Below, piece by piece: positions 31,556 through 41,704 of a stretch of 64,000 bases of DNA (position 1 is the first letter of the stretch; each line of letters starts with the position of its first letter). The DNA is from Candidatus Thiodiazotropha sp. (ex Monitilora ramsayi) (GTDB lineage Bacteria > Pseudomonadota > Gammaproteobacteria > Chromatiales > Chromatiaceae). The position numbers and the translations under genes are program-made. The stretch is taken from contig JAHXIO010000011.1 of assembly GCA_025655595.1 (NCBI GenBank), positions 372,001 to 436,000 of the forward strand, written 5' to 3'. Below the pieces are notes generated by a model that saw nothing but the letters and a program-made list of their open reading frames with translations, did no database searches and was not told the origin of the DNA.

Positions 31556-32653
31556 TCAACCGGGCTCCTGCTCACGAACACTCAATGTAGCGCGAACACC
31601 CCTGAGTCTCTTAAGCGTACCAACAACCCAATCAATAAGTAGTACAACGGCGCAGCGAGGACTTTTTCGATAGATCTCATAGCTCTTCAACGGACGACTG
31701 GCATTGGACAAGTGTGCATGCCAGGAAAGATCTGTATTGAGATTCACAGTCCCGACCTTCCTTTCGCAAGCGAATTTTACCGTCTCAAGTAACAGCAGCT
31801 CTCCCGGACTGTATTTTGCGTACGCTTCATCGAAAGATGTTTTGCAGACAAATAGAGTATCTTTTGACTGTATAGCTATCTCGCTGGCAACAACAACGGT
31901 ATCGGCCACCAGTAAAAAGACAACAGTCTCATCAAGTTTCGCAATTTCACGGTAAAATCTGGTTTGGCTCTCGGTATTGAGAATGGCATTACCCCGACTT
32001 CCCTTCCATGACTTCTTTTCGAGATTCAAATATTGCTCGAGATAATGACTTCTGCTTTCGGAATCGGAGATCAGTGTTTGAAGCTTGCCCAAACGTTCAA
32101 GACGACGGTATTTTTTTCCAAGCCCCTGACGCCTGTTTTTACTCAGCTTTTGGAAGTAGTCATCAAATCCTTTCGAACAATCAATGATATTTGATTTTTG
32201 CTCGTTGACACGGATAAAAAGTGATCTATTCAGATGCAACAGATTATCTACCTCACCACCATAGACACGCTTAAACTTAAAAAAATCGTATTGGACGCCC
32301 GCCGAATTCAGGACCCGCCGGACATCATTGATCTGAAATTTTGTCGAGATGATTTTTTTGCCAATGATGCCATGCAAAAAAAGGTGGTCTGGTTCGCAAA
32401 AACCAAGATACGTACAGCGAACACCATATCGTTTCTCATCTGATTTAGATAACGGAAGTATGGCGTAAAGCTCACCGCTACGATAAAAACAGATAAAGAT
32501 CAGTTCGCCCGATTTCCTGCAATCCGCTGCGATCCTGTTCCATTCGTAGTCATGAAAGAAGTAGTCGCCATCAAGCTGATCCCAATGCTCCTTGAGAAAA
32601 CGAAAACCTTCGGTTTCCTTTTTGATCACTATCTCTTCAGCAGGTGAATCCAT
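31556..32653 (-). CDS. CelD/BcsL-type GNAT acetyltransferase
   Basis: The 365-residue protein matches the GNAT-fold group often found in cellulose and exopolysaccharide loci. Typical blocks are WDQLDGDYFFHDYEWNRI at the N-terminus, FDDYFQKLSKNRRQGLGKKYRRLERLG in the middle, and FYREIAKLDETVVFLLVADTVVVASEIAI followed by FDEAYAKYSPGELLLLETVKFACE at the acyl-CoA site. The gene and its upstream gap are clearly richer in A+T than neighbours, which suggests acquisition by transfer. It has no polysaccharide genes beside it; the sugar transferase lies 9 kb away. The substrate is unknown. Confidence 0.85.
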   Translation of the reverse strand: MDSPAEEIVIKKETEGFRFLKEHWDQLDGDYFFHDYEWNRIAADCRKSGELIFICFYRSGELYAILPLSKSDEKRYGVRCTYLGFCEPDHLFLHGIIGKKIISTKFQINDVRRVLNSAGVQYDFFKFKRVYGGEVDNLLHLNRSLFIRVNEQKSNIIDCSKGFDDYFQKLSKNRRQGLGKKYRRLERLGKLQTLISDSESRSHYLEQYLNLEKKSWKGSRGNAILNTESQTRFYREIAKLDETVVFLLVADTVVVASEIAIQSKDTLFVCKTSFDEAYAKYSPGELLLLETVKFACERKVGTVNLNTDLSWHAHLSNASRPLKSYEIYRKSPRCAVVLLIDWVVGTLKRLRGVRATLSVREQEPG

Positions 32654-33042
32654 TGCTTATCTCGATGCTTTTAATATTATATTTTATTGCCTGAAACTAT
32701 GGCTCTTCAAACTATGTAAATATAGCTTTTAGATCAAGGACGATTTCGATTCTAGTGTCAACTAATAGGATGCTTTCCTCATAAAAATCTACGTTTTCAT
32801 AATCCCATGTAATTAAGATATTTTTTTATCATCCAGATACTCCGGCCTGGCTTCAAAAAATCAGCTCACGGTAAACAATCAAGCAGAAAAAGGATAACTC
32901 ATGCAGCAGATACCCGCAAAAACAGGACATTTCGGGTTGGGAATTAAAAGCAAGTTAACACATGAAGGTCACTAATACTGCAGTGAATACTCTGCTGTCT
33001 TCATGACTTGTATCTATCCCGGGTTTTATTTAGCATTTCCCC
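32654..33042. other. AT-rich intergenic region with a possible tiny ORF
   Basis: About 389 bases between divergent genes. A 24-codon frame at 32901-32975 (starting MQQIPAKTGHF) is preceded by AAGGA at a good distance. It could be a small protein or leader peptide, but one short frame is weak evidence. Nothing else is evident. Confidence 0.3.
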
Positions 33043-34563
33043 ATGTTGAAAATATGGAAACTTGCATACCGATGGATAGGATTCTGGCTGCTGGCCGGAT
33101 TATTCATTTCTCCCATCACCCAGGCCACCACCTGCGCTGACGGGCCGATCAACTTTCAGAGCGAAAACCCGGCTAAACAACTCTCCCAATCCCTCAGGCA
33201 ATATCAACCTTTGGTAGAGAAGAGCATTGCCTACCGCCAAGCTTCACTGGAATTGGTCGAAGCGCTGAATCGGTCCCTGGAAGCGGGACGCCCGCTCTCC
33301 GGACGACAGCTGGAACTGCTAAAAATCGGTACTCGTGCCCACCTGGATCTAAGACAATCTCTCTACAACATCGCTTATGAGTATGAGTGCTGGCTTGAAG
33401 AAAGTGCGCAAAGCCAGAGTCACATCTCGTCCAGTCAACGACTGCAGGGAGTCATGATATCCCTCTCAGCCGCCCTTGTGCTCTACGATAACTACCTCCT
33501 GGCCGTCTCTATCTTTCAGGACGACAGTAAGTTAAGACGCGCAATCAATGCCAGCGATAGCGGTTATCAGGTCGAAAGATATGAGTTGGAGGCGGTAGGC
33601 AGGGCTTATCACAAGCTAGAAAACTATCTAAGGGTACAGCGGGCGATTAATTTCTATCAACGAGAGATCGGCAATCATCATCGTGCAATTGCAGAGAATG
33701 AGGATTTCGCCTATCTACACCAGCTCATCGAGCAGAGCCCTTCCTACAGCGCGACTTTTAACGGCACTCCACTCCGGCATGTGGATAACAAGGTCAATTT
33801 TCTCGTTGCCTCGATTGGTGATCGGATCAATGGTCTAAGAGATGAGGGGATTAATCTGCTAAGCGGTCTTTTCGGCAATACGGTGGGACTGGTAGAGATG
33901 CGCAAAGGCAAACTCTATGGAAAACCCCATGTAGAGCGTGCGGTGATCTCCCGCTTAACGGCAGGAGATATCCTGTTGGAGAAGACCCCCTTTCGGCTCA
34001 CCGATAAGTTGATTCCCGGTCACTGGGGGCATGTGGCCATATGGGTTGGCAACGAAAGCGAACTTAAGTCCCTCGAAATCTGGGAGCATCCACTGATTCA
34101 GCCCTGGCAGACGAAGATCCGTGAGAATCACGGTGTCATCGAGGCATTGAGAACGGGTGTAACGATCAACCCCCTCTCCCAGTTTCTGAACGTGGATGAC
34201 CTGGCCGTGATACGGGCAGCCGACCTTAGCCGGGAACAGCGTCGTGAGGTATTGCTCCGCGCTTTCCGCCAGATCGGTAAAAAGTACGATTTCAATTTTG
34301 ACCTCGAAACCACTGACCGGATTGTCTGTTCGGAACTGGTCTATACCGTCTTCGTTGACCGGGAATGGCCTGTAAAGAAGATGTTGGGACGCTATACCAT
34401 CAGCCCGGACCATGTCGCTGATATGGCCATCACCAGCAAATCCATGCAGCTGGTTGCGCTCTACCACAACGGTGAAATAATCAGCACCGATCCGGAAGCG
34501 AAGATGCAACAGTTAATGGCCTCCACACAACCGGCCAACATCCCGGCTTATCTACAACCATGA
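33043..34563 (+). CDS. YiiX-like permuted NlpC/P60 cysteine hydrolase, secreted
   Basis: The 506-residue protein has a signal peptide (MLKIWKLAYRWIGFWLLAGLF, cleavage near ITQA). A helical region of about 250 residues is followed by a papain-like domain of the YiiX/YebB type (about 300-475). The catalytic histidine lies in IPGHWGHVAIWVGN and the cysteine in DRIVCSELVYTVF, the permuted His-before-Cys order of this family. A hydrophobic DILLEKTPFRL precedes the His motif. The role is probably cleavage of an amide in the envelope; the substrate is unknown. Confidence 0.82.
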   Translation: MLKIWKLAYRWIGFWLLAGLFISPITQATTCADGPINFQSENPAKQLSQSLRQYQPLVEKSIAYRQASLELVEALNRSLEAGRPLSGRQLELLKIGTRAHLDLRQSLYNIAYEYECWLEESAQSQSHISSSQRLQGVMISLSAALVLYDNYLLAVSIFQDDSKLRRAINASDSGYQVERYELEAVGRAYHKLENYLRVQRAINFYQREIGNHHRAIAENEDFAYLHQLIEQSPSYSATFNGTPLRHVDNKVNFLVASIGDRINGLRDEGINLLSGLFGNTVGLVEMRKGKLYGKPHVERAVISRLTAGDILLEKTPFRLTDKLIPGHWGHVAIWVGNESELKSLEIWEHPLIQPWQTKIRENHGVIEALRTGVTINPLSQFLNVDDLAVIRAADLSREQRREVLLRAFRQIGKKYDFNFDLETTDRIVCSELVYTVFVDREWPVKKMLGRYTISPDHVADMAITSKSMQLVALYHNGEIISTDPEAKMQQLMASTQPANIPAYLQP

Positions 34564-34725
34564 TTGATGCCGTTACCGTTTTCCCATACCCATTAATAAA
34601 AAAACATCCCTACTGAAACCCATCAAACCATATAATCGATCTGGGTTTTATCACTGGGATTATTGAAGTTACGGCAATAGATATTGTCAAAAAAGTGGAC
34701 ACCTACAGACTATAGGGTTCACTGT

Positions 34726-35244
34726 ATGGGTACTCGATGCACGAGAAGATTTTTACTGCTACCACTGCTACTGTACCTATCGGCTCAGACCTTAGCAGAC
34801 ACCAGGTCTGAACTGAACCAGCTGAAAACTACAGGTGTATGTAACGGCTGTAACCTGGAGCATGCGGATTTAAGCGGTGCCGATCTCAGTGGAAACCAGC
34901 TGCGTTGGGCAAGACTCAGCCATTCCAATCTGGCAGGAGCAAATCTAAAAGGTGCAGACCTGACAGGCGCAGATCTGAGTCATGCCCAGCTGACAAACAC
35001 CCAGCTCGAGGGGGCGGTTCTACAGGGATCGCGCTTGAGCGGTGTCGATCTCAGCGAGACAAGACTCATGGGGGCGGACCTCCGTTGGGCAGACATGACC
35101 CATCTGGATGTGGACCTGGCGCTTGAACACATCGACCTGATCGGTGTTTTGCTTGAAGGCGCCAGATTCAAACACGGTGTGCGTTGTGGGGCCTTTCCCG
35201 CCAAGGGTGGCTTCGGTTGTACTGCCGTCCAGACAAGCCGCTGA
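34726..35244 (+). CDS. Secreted pentapeptide-repeat protein
   Basis: About 172 residues from the ATG at 34726, which has AGGG eight bases upstream; a TTG at 34684 is also in frame. A signal peptide (RRFLLLPLLLYLSAQTLA) precedes about 17 A(D/N)LxX repeats (residues 45-135, for example GADLSGNQLRWARL), predicted to form a right-handed quadrilateral beta helix. CNGCNL before the repeats and GVRCGAF with FGCTAV after them provide paired cysteines for disulfides. Periplasmic location is inferred; function unknown. Confidence 0.85.
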   Translation: MGTRCTRRFLLLPLLLYLSAQTLADTRSELNQLKTTGVCNGCNLEHADLSGADLSGNQLRWARLSHSNLAGANLKGADLTGADLSHAQLTNTQLEGAVLQGSRLSGVDLSETRLMGADLRWADMTHLDVDLALEHIDLIGVLLEGARFKHGVRCGAFPAKGGFGCTAVQTSR

Positions 35245-35258
35245 TAATATCCCGATGC

Positions 35259-36815
35259 TCAAGCAATCCGGTCATCCGCCACACGATAGGTGGGATCCTC
35301 CATCATATTGACCTCCACCAAATTTCCCGCCTTGACCAGGAGATTCTGGCAGTCCTGACTGAGGTGCCGAATATGCAGCGCCCTCTGTGCGCGCATATAC
35401 CGATCCGCCAAGGCATCGATAGCCTCCAGGCCGGAATGGTCGTAGACCCGGGCATCGGCGAAGTCGACAATGACCTCATGGGGATCATTCTTCGGATCGA
35501 ATAGATCGGCGAAATTTTTGGCAGAACCGAAAAAGAGTGGTCCTCTGAGCTTGTAGTACTTGATGCCGTATTTGTCGATATGGGTTTCCGCATAGATCTG
35601 CTTGGCGTGTTCCCAGGCGAAAACCAGGGCAGAGACGATCACGCCGACGATAACGGCGATCGCCAGGTCGGTCAGCACCGTCACCACCGCTACAAGTATA
35701 CCGACGAAGGTATCCGCCAGGGGGATACGACCGATGAGCCGGAAGCTGGCCCACTCAAATGTACCCAGCACCACGATGAACATCACACCCACCAGCGCAG
35801 CCACCGGGATCATCTCGATGAGCCCGGCTGCAAACAGAATGAAAATCAGCAGGAACAGGGCTGCAGATATGCCGGATAGGCGGCCCCTACCGCCGGAATT
35901 GATATTGATCATGCTCTGGCCGATCATCGCACAGCCTCCCATACCACCGAACAGACCATTCACCGTATTCCCCACACCCTGACCGATGCACTCCTTATTT
36001 CCGCGTCCGCGGGTCTCGGTCAGTTCATCGATCAGACTCATGGTCAACAGTGATTCGATCAGCCCCACCCCCGCAAGGATAATGGCGTAGGGCAGAATAA
36101 TCTGCAGGGTCTCCATGTTGAACGGCACCATCGGCAGGTGAAACTCCGGCAGGCCACCCGCGATGGTAGCTGTAGGATTACCAGAAAGATCCCGCAGTAC
36201 ATCCTGTACCAGACGGGTATCCAGATCGAGAATAATCACTGCCAGCGTGACTGAGACGATAGCTACCAGGGATGCTGGTACAGCAGTGGTGAGCCTCGGA
36301 AAATAGTGGATGATCGCCATCGTGGCAGCAACCAGTCCGAGCATAATCCAGAGCTGCGCCCCACCGAGCCAGACAAGCTCACCCGCTTCACCCGGCACCT
36401 GAAACTGTTTTAGCTGCGCCAGGAATATCACGATCGCCAGTCCGTTGACGAAACCGAGCATCACCGGATGAGGTACCAGGCGGATAAATTTCCCTAAACG
36501 TAACAAGCCGGCACCGATCTGTATCAACCCCGCCAGCAGAACCGCTGCAAAGAGATACTCCACCCCATGCTCCGCAACCAAAGCAACCATGACCACTGCC
36601 ATCGCGCCTGTGGCACCGGAAATCATGCCGGGACGGCCGCCGATAACCGAGGTGATCAGGCCCATCATAAACGCTGCATAGAGCCCCACCAGCGGTTCCA
36701 CTCCCGCAACAAATGCGAAAGCAACCGCTTCGGGTACCAGGGCCAGGGCAACCGTCAGGCCTGACAGAACGTCGTTTTTGATGCACTGTCTTCCCGGACA
36801 GGTCAGTTGGAACAT
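35259..36815 (-). CDS. SulP family anion transporter with STAS domain
   Basis: About 518 residues. Ten or more hydrophobic helices cover residues 15-400, with the family motifs [28 protein letters not shown] and [17 protein letters not shown]. The C-terminal cytoplasmic STAS domain (about 425-510) contains [23 protein letters not shown], with the conserved Ser. SulP proteins carry sulfate, bicarbonate or other anions; the substrate cannot be read from sequence. The ATG at 36815 follows a good GAGGTGG site; the ATG at 36827 overlaps that site. It is convergent with the pentapeptide gene, 14 bases away. Confidence 0.92.
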   Translation of the reverse strand: MFQLTCPGRQCIKNDVLSGLTVALALVPEAVAFAFVAGVEPLVGLYAAFMMGLITSVIGGRPGMISGATGAMAVVMVALVAEHGVEYLFAAVLLAGLIQIGAGLLRLGKFIRLVPHPVMLGFVNGLAIVIFLAQLKQFQVPGEAGELVWLGGAQLWIMLGLVAATMAIIHYFPRLTTAVPASLVAIVSVTLAVIILDLDTRLVQDVLRDLSGNPTATIAGGLPEFHLPMVPFNMETLQIILPYAIILAGVGLIESLLTMSLIDELTETRGRGNKECIGQGVGNTVNGLFGGMGGCAMIGQSMININSGGRGRLSGISAALFLLIFILFAAGLIEMIPVAALVGVMFIVVLGTFEWASFRLIGRIPLADTFVGILVAVVTVLTDLAIAVIVGVIVSALVFAWEHAKQIYAETHIDKYGIKYYKLRGPLFFGSAKNFADLFDPKNDPHEVIVDFADARVYDHSGLEAIDALADRYMRAQRALHIRHLSQDCQNLLVKAGNLVEVNMMEDPTYRVADDRIA

Positions 36816-37047
36816 GGACCACCTCATTGGCGTGATGCAAAAAAGCGGCGGAGTATATCAGAGGTTATTAATATAATTAAGCGTCACGATGTAAATTGCT
36901 CCAGCCCCTGATCGATGCGGTTGAAAGCGGTCGTTTCATCAATCTTGGGTTAAATGTGAAGTAAACGTGAATTTCACAAATCTTTTCAAGTAAAGGGTGT
37001 ACTGTCTGAAAGGCAGGCCATAGACTCTACGCCATCGCCAGGAAGGC

Positions 37048-37245
37048 ATGAAACAAGATGTAAAAAAGATGGCAACGAAAAAACGTTCTTCGAAAAGCGC
37101 CACCGTGAGATCACAGCTCTATTTGGACGCAATTACCAACTTCATTCATGCGGAAACGCCGGATCCCAAGACACAAGCCGAGGACCGACGCATCCTACAA
37201 CGCCTGAGAGACCGCGCCGAACGCTGGCAAAAGTCAGCTGACTGA
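37048..37245 (+). CDS. Small basic protein of unknown function
   Basis: 65 residues with a Lys/Arg/Ser-rich N-terminus (KKMATKKRSSKSATVRSQ) followed by a helical stretch ending RDRAERWQKSAD. AGGAAGG lies directly before the ATG. The basic, hydrophilic composition suggests a nucleic-acid or ribosome-associated protein, but no family was recognised. It lies 126 bases before a membrane protein gene. Confidence 0.55.
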   Translation: MKQDVKKMATKKRSSKSATVRSQLYLDAITNFIHAETPDPKTQAEDRRILQRLRDRAERWQKSAD

Positions 37246-37370
37246 GTCCATTGTGGCAATCCATCCCATTTATTCCTGCAATTGAGAAGAATAATCAGAA
37301 TCTACTGACCTGTAGCACTTTTCTCCGCTACGATTGTTACCTATCATCTGCGTTTATTCGAGCGGTAGCA

Positions 37371-38159
37371 ATGCATCAGCCATCTTCATCTCTCTCAATT
37401 TCTTATCGCATAAGGGAAGCGTTGATCCGGGGGGCCATCTGGGCCTTTATCGGTTTATTGTACGCCATGCTCTTCATCTTCTTCGTTGCACTGGCAGATT
37501 ACTGGCAACTGCCAGCCAATCCTGTCTTTCTCGCCGGCATTCTGGCCGGCACCTTTGGCGCCTTAATCTACAGTAGCATGCGGTTGGCAGTCCTGATGAC
37601 TGCCATCATCTCGCCCGTCTCCATTTTCTATTTCATCCTCGCGAGCTGGCCGATCAACCTCTTGTTTCTCTTATTGACGGTTTCGGTCGTCGGCGCCGTC
37701 ATTGGTGCCTTGTACGGAGTCTTCTCCTTAGGCTCTCGGGTTCACAGAGCCGACGCCAAGACCTTGGCAGGATTCAGCGCCGGCTGGCTGGCTTCACTCG
37801 GGTATCTTCTGATCTCCACCCTGATCGAGGATGTCTCCTTGAGCACCATAGTGGCATTTATGTGCCCGATGACCGGGATACTCTATGTCTGGATGGTTCC
37901 CAGTTTCGTAAAACACTATGACGACCTGCTGCCACCGATAGGGGATGGCCTGATGGTCGGTGTGGGAGTTGCCGGTTTCGTAGCCCTCACCTTTTTTGTC
38001 ATGATCAGTAGTGTTGACAGCCAAGTGGCAGGACCCTTGATCAGCGTCCTCGAACAGGTACAGCAGACACTGCCGAAGGCAGTTATCGGTGGTATTTTGG
38101 GTGGTGGTCTCGCCGGTGTCGCATCGGGTCTTCTGCTGACTGGCTGGCAGGATCTTTAG
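37371..38159 (+). CDS. Multi-helix membrane protein of unknown function
   Basis: About 262 residues from the ATG at 37371. The open frame extends 40 codons upstream, but that part lacks sense. Six to seven hydrophobic helices are visible, including LLYAMLFIFFVALAD, LFLLLTVSVVGAVIGALYG, VGVAGFVALTFFVMI and a Gly-rich last helix (VIGGILGGGLAGVASGLLLTG). No transporter signature was recognised. It is convergent with the small secreted-protein gene. Confidence 0.72.
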   Translation: MHQPSSSLSISYRIREALIRGAIWAFIGLLYAMLFIFFVALADYWQLPANPVFLAGILAGTFGALIYSSMRLAVLMTAIISPVSIFYFILASWPINLLFLLLTVSVVGAVIGALYGVFSLGSRVHRADAKTLAGFSAGWLASLGYLLISTLIEDVSLSTIVAFMCPMTGILYVWMVPSFVKHYDDLLPPIGDGLMVGVGVAGFVALTFFVMISSVDSQVAGPLISVLEQVQQTLPKAVIGGILGGGLAGVASGLLLTGWQDL

Positions 38160-38181
38160 GACCCCGCGAAGCGGGGTCGTT
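38160..38181. terminator. Hairpin between convergent genes
   Basis: GACCCCGC and GCGGGGTC form an 8-base GC-rich stem with a GAA loop, starting right at the membrane-protein stop. It is followed by GTTGTTG rather than a T run, so it is a moderate terminator at best. Confidence 0.5.
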
Positions 38182-38194
38182 GTTGACCGTGGCA

Positions 38195-38587
38195 TCAAAG
38201 TCCGTGTGAATGGTCTCTCTGTCCGTATCGCTCATGCATGCGGACATAGCGATTAAGGTCATTGTGTTTCATGCGTTTAATCAGCTGACTGCTTCTGTCC
38301 AGGCGTCTATTGAGATAACGCCGCTCCACTTTCGAAAGCCTGCCGTCATCGCGGAAAAGACGTACCAATTGTCTGATATCCCTTTGGTCCCGCTTCAGCA
38401 GCTTAGCCTCCTTTCGTGTCAACTCATCACTCTTGATACCTTTGGCGATTCGTCGCTGTTGCCGATCAAGCCGCTCCATGATTCTGTCCGACTTGCTGTA
38501 TCCCCCATCTCCGTGGTGTGCAAAAGCGGGAACCACGGCAAATAGAGAGAGCGAAGCGATCAACAGTGTCTGTGTGAGGGTTTTCAT
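38195..38587 (-). CDS. Small secreted basic protein, unknown function
   Basis: 130 residues: a clear signal peptide (MKTLTQTLLIASLSLFAVVPAFA) and then a charged, Arg/Lys/Asp-rich helical domain. Two similar blocks, KSDRIMERLDRQQRRIAKGI and YLNRRLDRSSQLIKRMKHND, suggest an internal repeat of a helical hairpin. Histidines occur near both ends of the mature protein (HHGDGG, RDHSHGL), which could bind metal. No catalytic motif. Confidence 0.75.
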   Translation of the reverse strand: MKTLTQTLLIASLSLFAVVPAFAHHGDGGYSKSDRIMERLDRQQRRIAKGIKSDELTRKEAKLLKRDQRDIRQLVRLFRDDGRLSKVERRYLNRRLDRSSQLIKRMKHNDLNRYVRMHERYGQRDHSHGL

Positions 38588-38799
38588 TCGAGTCCTCCTT
38601 TCGAGTCAATTCGTTAGCCTCGAACACAGAATATGCCACCGAAACTGAACAGCGACTGAACCTCCCCAGGACCGGCTAAAGCGTATGAGATCAATACTTC
38701 CGGTCGGAAATGTGTTGAATCGCATAGTATCATTGACATCTATTGGATATGCTCCGTTTATCGTCAAATTCAACAATAATCTCGTTCCACGCACGGACC

Positions 38800-39444
38800 A
38801 TGACAATCTCAAACTTACGGCCTGAAAAGACCTTATGCTCGATTTTCACCTTACTCCTCTGCAGTCACAGCGCCACACTGTTTGCTGAAACCCGTTATGT
38901 GACGGATGAGCTACAACTCTCCATGTATGAAGAGATCAACTCCCAGGGGAAATTGTTGCAACGACTCAATAGCGGCACCGAACTCGAACTCCTGGAGTCT
39001 AAAGGCCTATATGCCAAGGTCCGCACACAAGAGGGTGTGGAAGGCTGGACCAAGGCCGGCTTCCTGATCTCGGAAAAACCGGCACGAGCGCAACTGATCG
39101 ATGCCCAGGAGAGAATCGAGGACCTGGAGGGGAAGCTCGATCAAAGTCAGCAACAGCTGACGGCAACGCAGACAGACCTGAAGAAGATACAAAACAATCA
39201 GGGTGAGGCCTACGCGGAATTGACCCAAAGATTGGAATCTGCAGAAAAGATTGCCGCCACCGTCGATCATGTGAAACAGGAGAACGAAACCTATCGTGCA
39301 CGATTGAATAGCGACGAGGGACGGATTCCCTTGAAATGGGGATTGATAGGGGCCGCCATCTCACTCTTGATGGGTATCGCTGGAGGAATCGCTCTGTTCG
39401 ATTACCGCAGCCGCAGACGCCATGGCGGCTACCGCATCTACTAA
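38800..39444 (+). CDS. SH3-domain membrane protein (TIGR04211-like)
   Basis: About 214 residues from the ATG at 38800. A signal sequence ending in LFAETRYV is followed by a bacterial SH3 domain (about 28-90, LQLSMYEEINSQGKLLQRLNSG and GVEGWTKAGFL). A coiled coil (about 95-175) and a C-terminal membrane helix (GAAISLLMGIAGGIALF) with a basic tail come next. This is the layout of the YgiM/TIGR04211 family, thought to face the periplasm and contact the cell wall. It is convergent with the sigma-54 activator gene. Confidence 0.85.
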   Translation: MTISNLRPEKTLCSIFTLLLCSHSATLFAETRYVTDELQLSMYEEINSQGKLLQRLNSGTELELLESKGLYAKVRTQEGVEGWTKAGFLISEKPARAQLIDAQERIEDLEGKLDQSQQQLTATQTDLKKIQNNQGEAYAELTQRLESAEKIAATVDHVKQENETYRARLNSDEGRIPLKWGLIGAAISLLMGIAGGIALFDYRSRRRHGGYRIY

Positions 39445-39488
39445 CAAACAATCTGTTTTTCTCATGGGCACTCTGCCCATGAGTAGAA

Positions 39489-40430
39489 CTAGGCGATAGC
39501 GTACTTCTTCATGCGATAGAGCAGCGTGTCCCTGGACAGTCCCAGGAGGCGTGCGGCACGACTCCGATTACCGGCAGTTTTGTAGAGTGCCTGCTCGATC
39601 AGGTTGGCTTCAAGTTCATCCATCCGGATGCCCTGTTCAGGCAACTCAAAACCACCGTCACCGACAGCCGCCTTGGGCGCCACAGCGCGCTGAAACTCGG
39701 ATGGAAGGTTGGTCGGTTCAATGGTCCGCCCGGAAAACAGGATCAACATACGCTCACAGAAGTTCTTCAGCTCACGCACATTCCCCGGCCAACCATAGCT
39801 ATTGAGAATTTTAACGCTTCCTTTACTGTAATTCGGTGGCACCAGATTATATTGATCTGCCAACAACCCTGTCAGGCCCTTCATGAGCAGAGGAATATCC
39901 CCGGGCCGATCACGCAGTGGCGGTAGTTCCAGCGGTACCACATAGAGCCGATAGTAAAGGTCAGCGCGAAAAGTACCCTGTTCGACTGCCTCAGAGAGAT
40001 CACGGTTGGTTGCCGCAATCACGCGTACATCCACCCGCTGACTTCGTGCCTGCCCCACCGGCTGGCATTCACCGGTCTCCAGAAAACGCAGCAGCTTGGC
40101 CTGAACCGACATCGGCAGCTCTCCGATCTCGTCAAGAAACAGCGTACCGCCATGGGCTGCCTGCATCTTACCGATACCGTCGGATGTGGCGCCTGTGTAT
40201 GCCCCTTTGCGATGACCGAAGAGTTCGCTTTCCGCCAGCTGAACCGGAAGTGCGGCGCAGTTGACGGTAATGTACGGTTTTTCCCGGCGACGGCTGCTCT
40301 CAACCAGCGCCTTAGCCAGAAGTTCCTTACCGGTTCCGCTCTCACCCGTTACCAGAACGGTAGCATCAGTGGCTGAGACGATTCGCATGGCGCGAAGTAC
40401 ACTCTGAAATTCCGGGGCTTGGCCTAACAT
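39489..40430 (-). CDS. Sigma-54-dependent transcriptional activator lacking a receiver domain
   Basis: About 313 residues from the ATG at 40430, which has GGAG seven bases upstream. The AAA+ domain begins almost at the N-terminus, with Walker A GESGTGKE, the sigma-54 contact loop as GAYTGA (a Phe-to-Tyr variant of GAFTGA), Walker B TLFLDEIGELP and the WPGNVRELKN motif. A Fis-type helix-turn-helix ends the protein (NRSRAARLLGLSRDTLLYRMKK). With no sensory domain, it must be controlled by a partner or by its abundance. Target genes are unknown. Confidence 0.92.
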   Translation of the reverse strand: MLGQAPEFQSVLRAMRIVSATDATVLVTGESGTGKELLAKALVESSRRREKPYITVNCAALPVQLAESELFGHRKGAYTGATSDGIGKMQAAHGGTLFLDEIGELPMSVQAKLLRFLETGECQPVGQARSQRVDVRVIAATNRDLSEAVEQGTFRADLYYRLYVVPLELPPLRDRPGDIPLLMKGLTGLLADQYNLVPPNYSKGSVKILNSYGWPGNVRELKNFCERMLILFSGRTIEPTNLPSEFQRAVAPKAAVGDGGFELPEQGIRMDELEANLIEQALYKTAGNRSRAARLLGLSRDTLLYRMKKYAIA

Positions 40431-40691
40431 AATCAATCTCCGTTTACGCTGCGAGTGTATTCTAAAACACTTTTTCTTTGAGGTTAAATGGGGTGTTTAC
40501 CCGATATTACAGCGCGTTTGGGAAGTAATCGACTCTACGAGATGCCGAATTTCATCCACACGCCCAAAATCAATCACGGTTGGTGTATCGGTGACATAAG
40601 ACTTTTATACATCAGGCGAAAACATGCCCATCACTGACACTCAGCTTATTAGTATCAGCGACTAGCAGAGATGATAATGATTTACCTCAAG

Positions 40692-41603
40692 TCAGCTGAA
40701 GACTTCCTGCATCACCTGCAAAAAGCGCTTCGCCTGGGGGGAGAGGAATTTTCCACGCCTTTGCACGATGCCGTAACTTCGCTTGGGAAAAAATTCATCC
40801 AGCGGGATGGTTTCCACCTCCTCCTCGCCAGTCAGACAAACATCGGTAACGATAGAGATGCCCAATCCGATCTCTACATATTTCTTGATGACCTCCCAAC
40901 CACCGGCCTCCAGCGTAACGTTATAACTGGCATTGTGTTGCTTGAACACCAGATCAACCATACGCCAGGTACTCAAATGGTGAGGTGGCAGGATCAAACC
41001 ATAGGGGCTGATATCGTGCAGGCGAATATGCTCTTTCTTGGATAGTGGATGGTTCAGTGGTGTAATCAGCATAGGCGCATAATTCACCACCGGTTTGTAG
41101 GTGACATCATCGGGGATATCGATCATGGAACCGACCGCCAGATCGGTCTCATCAGCTCTCAACATCGCCATCCCGTCACGACCGGTCACATTATGCAGCT
41201 TGACGCGGATACCCGGATAACGTTCGGCAAAAATTCGAACCGGCTCAGGCAGAATATAGAGCAGTGTCGATTCGCCGGCGGCAATATTCAGCTCACCGCT
41301 CTCCAACTTGCCACAGGTGGCAGCGAAGGTCTCTTGCAGTTTGTCCATACCTTCGACCAGGGGCTGTGACAGCTTATAGAGGGTCTCCCCTTCCGGCGTC
41401 AACTTGATCTTGGGGCCCCGCCTTTCGAATAGAACGGTTTCCAGTTCGCGTTCAAGGGCCTGGATCTGCAACGAGACTGTCGGCTGGCTCAGATAGAGCC
41501 GTTCAGCTGCCTCGCTGATCGAACCCGTTTGAGCGGCATGACAGAAGGCGCGCAGCTGTTTGAGACGGTTCTGCTTGTAGTGTATCTGTGGTGTATTGGC
41601 CAT
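40692..41603 (-). CDS. LysR-family transcriptional regulator
   Basis: About 303 residues from the ATG at 41603. The N-terminal helix-turn-helix (RLKQLRAFCHAAQTGSISEAAERLYLSQPTVSLQIQALERELE) is classical. A type 2 periplasmic-binding-like effector domain spans about residues 95-300. The gene is not next to an obvious target operon. The downstream pentapeptide gene is divergent and 101 bases away, so it could be its target. Confidence 0.92.
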   Translation of the reverse strand: MANTPQIHYKQNRLKQLRAFCHAAQTGSISEAAERLYLSQPTVSLQIQALERELETVLFERRGPKIKLTPEGETLYKLSQPLVEGMDKLQETFAATCGKLESGELNIAAGESTLLYILPEPVRIFAERYPGIRVKLHNVTGRDGMAMLRADETDLAVGSMIDIPDDVTYKPVVNYAPMLITPLNHPLSKKEHIRLHDISPYGLILPPHHLSTWRMVDLVFKQHNASYNVTLEAGGWEVIKKYVEIGLGISIVTDVCLTGEEEVETIPLDEFFPKRSYGIVQRRGKFLSPQAKRFLQVMQEVFS

Positions 41604-41704
41604 GACTGGCATCCTCTATCATTGGTGTTTTCAATGCTAGATGCGTTTATCGATAAATTCAATAATAAATAGGGTCACCTATAGATTTTCCATTGAAAGT
41701 CTCG

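Noticed and set aside
36967-36977. GTGA-ATT-TCAC dyad upstream of the small basic protein gene
   Set aside because: The half-sites match CRP, but the spacer is three bases, not six, so CRP geometry is not met.
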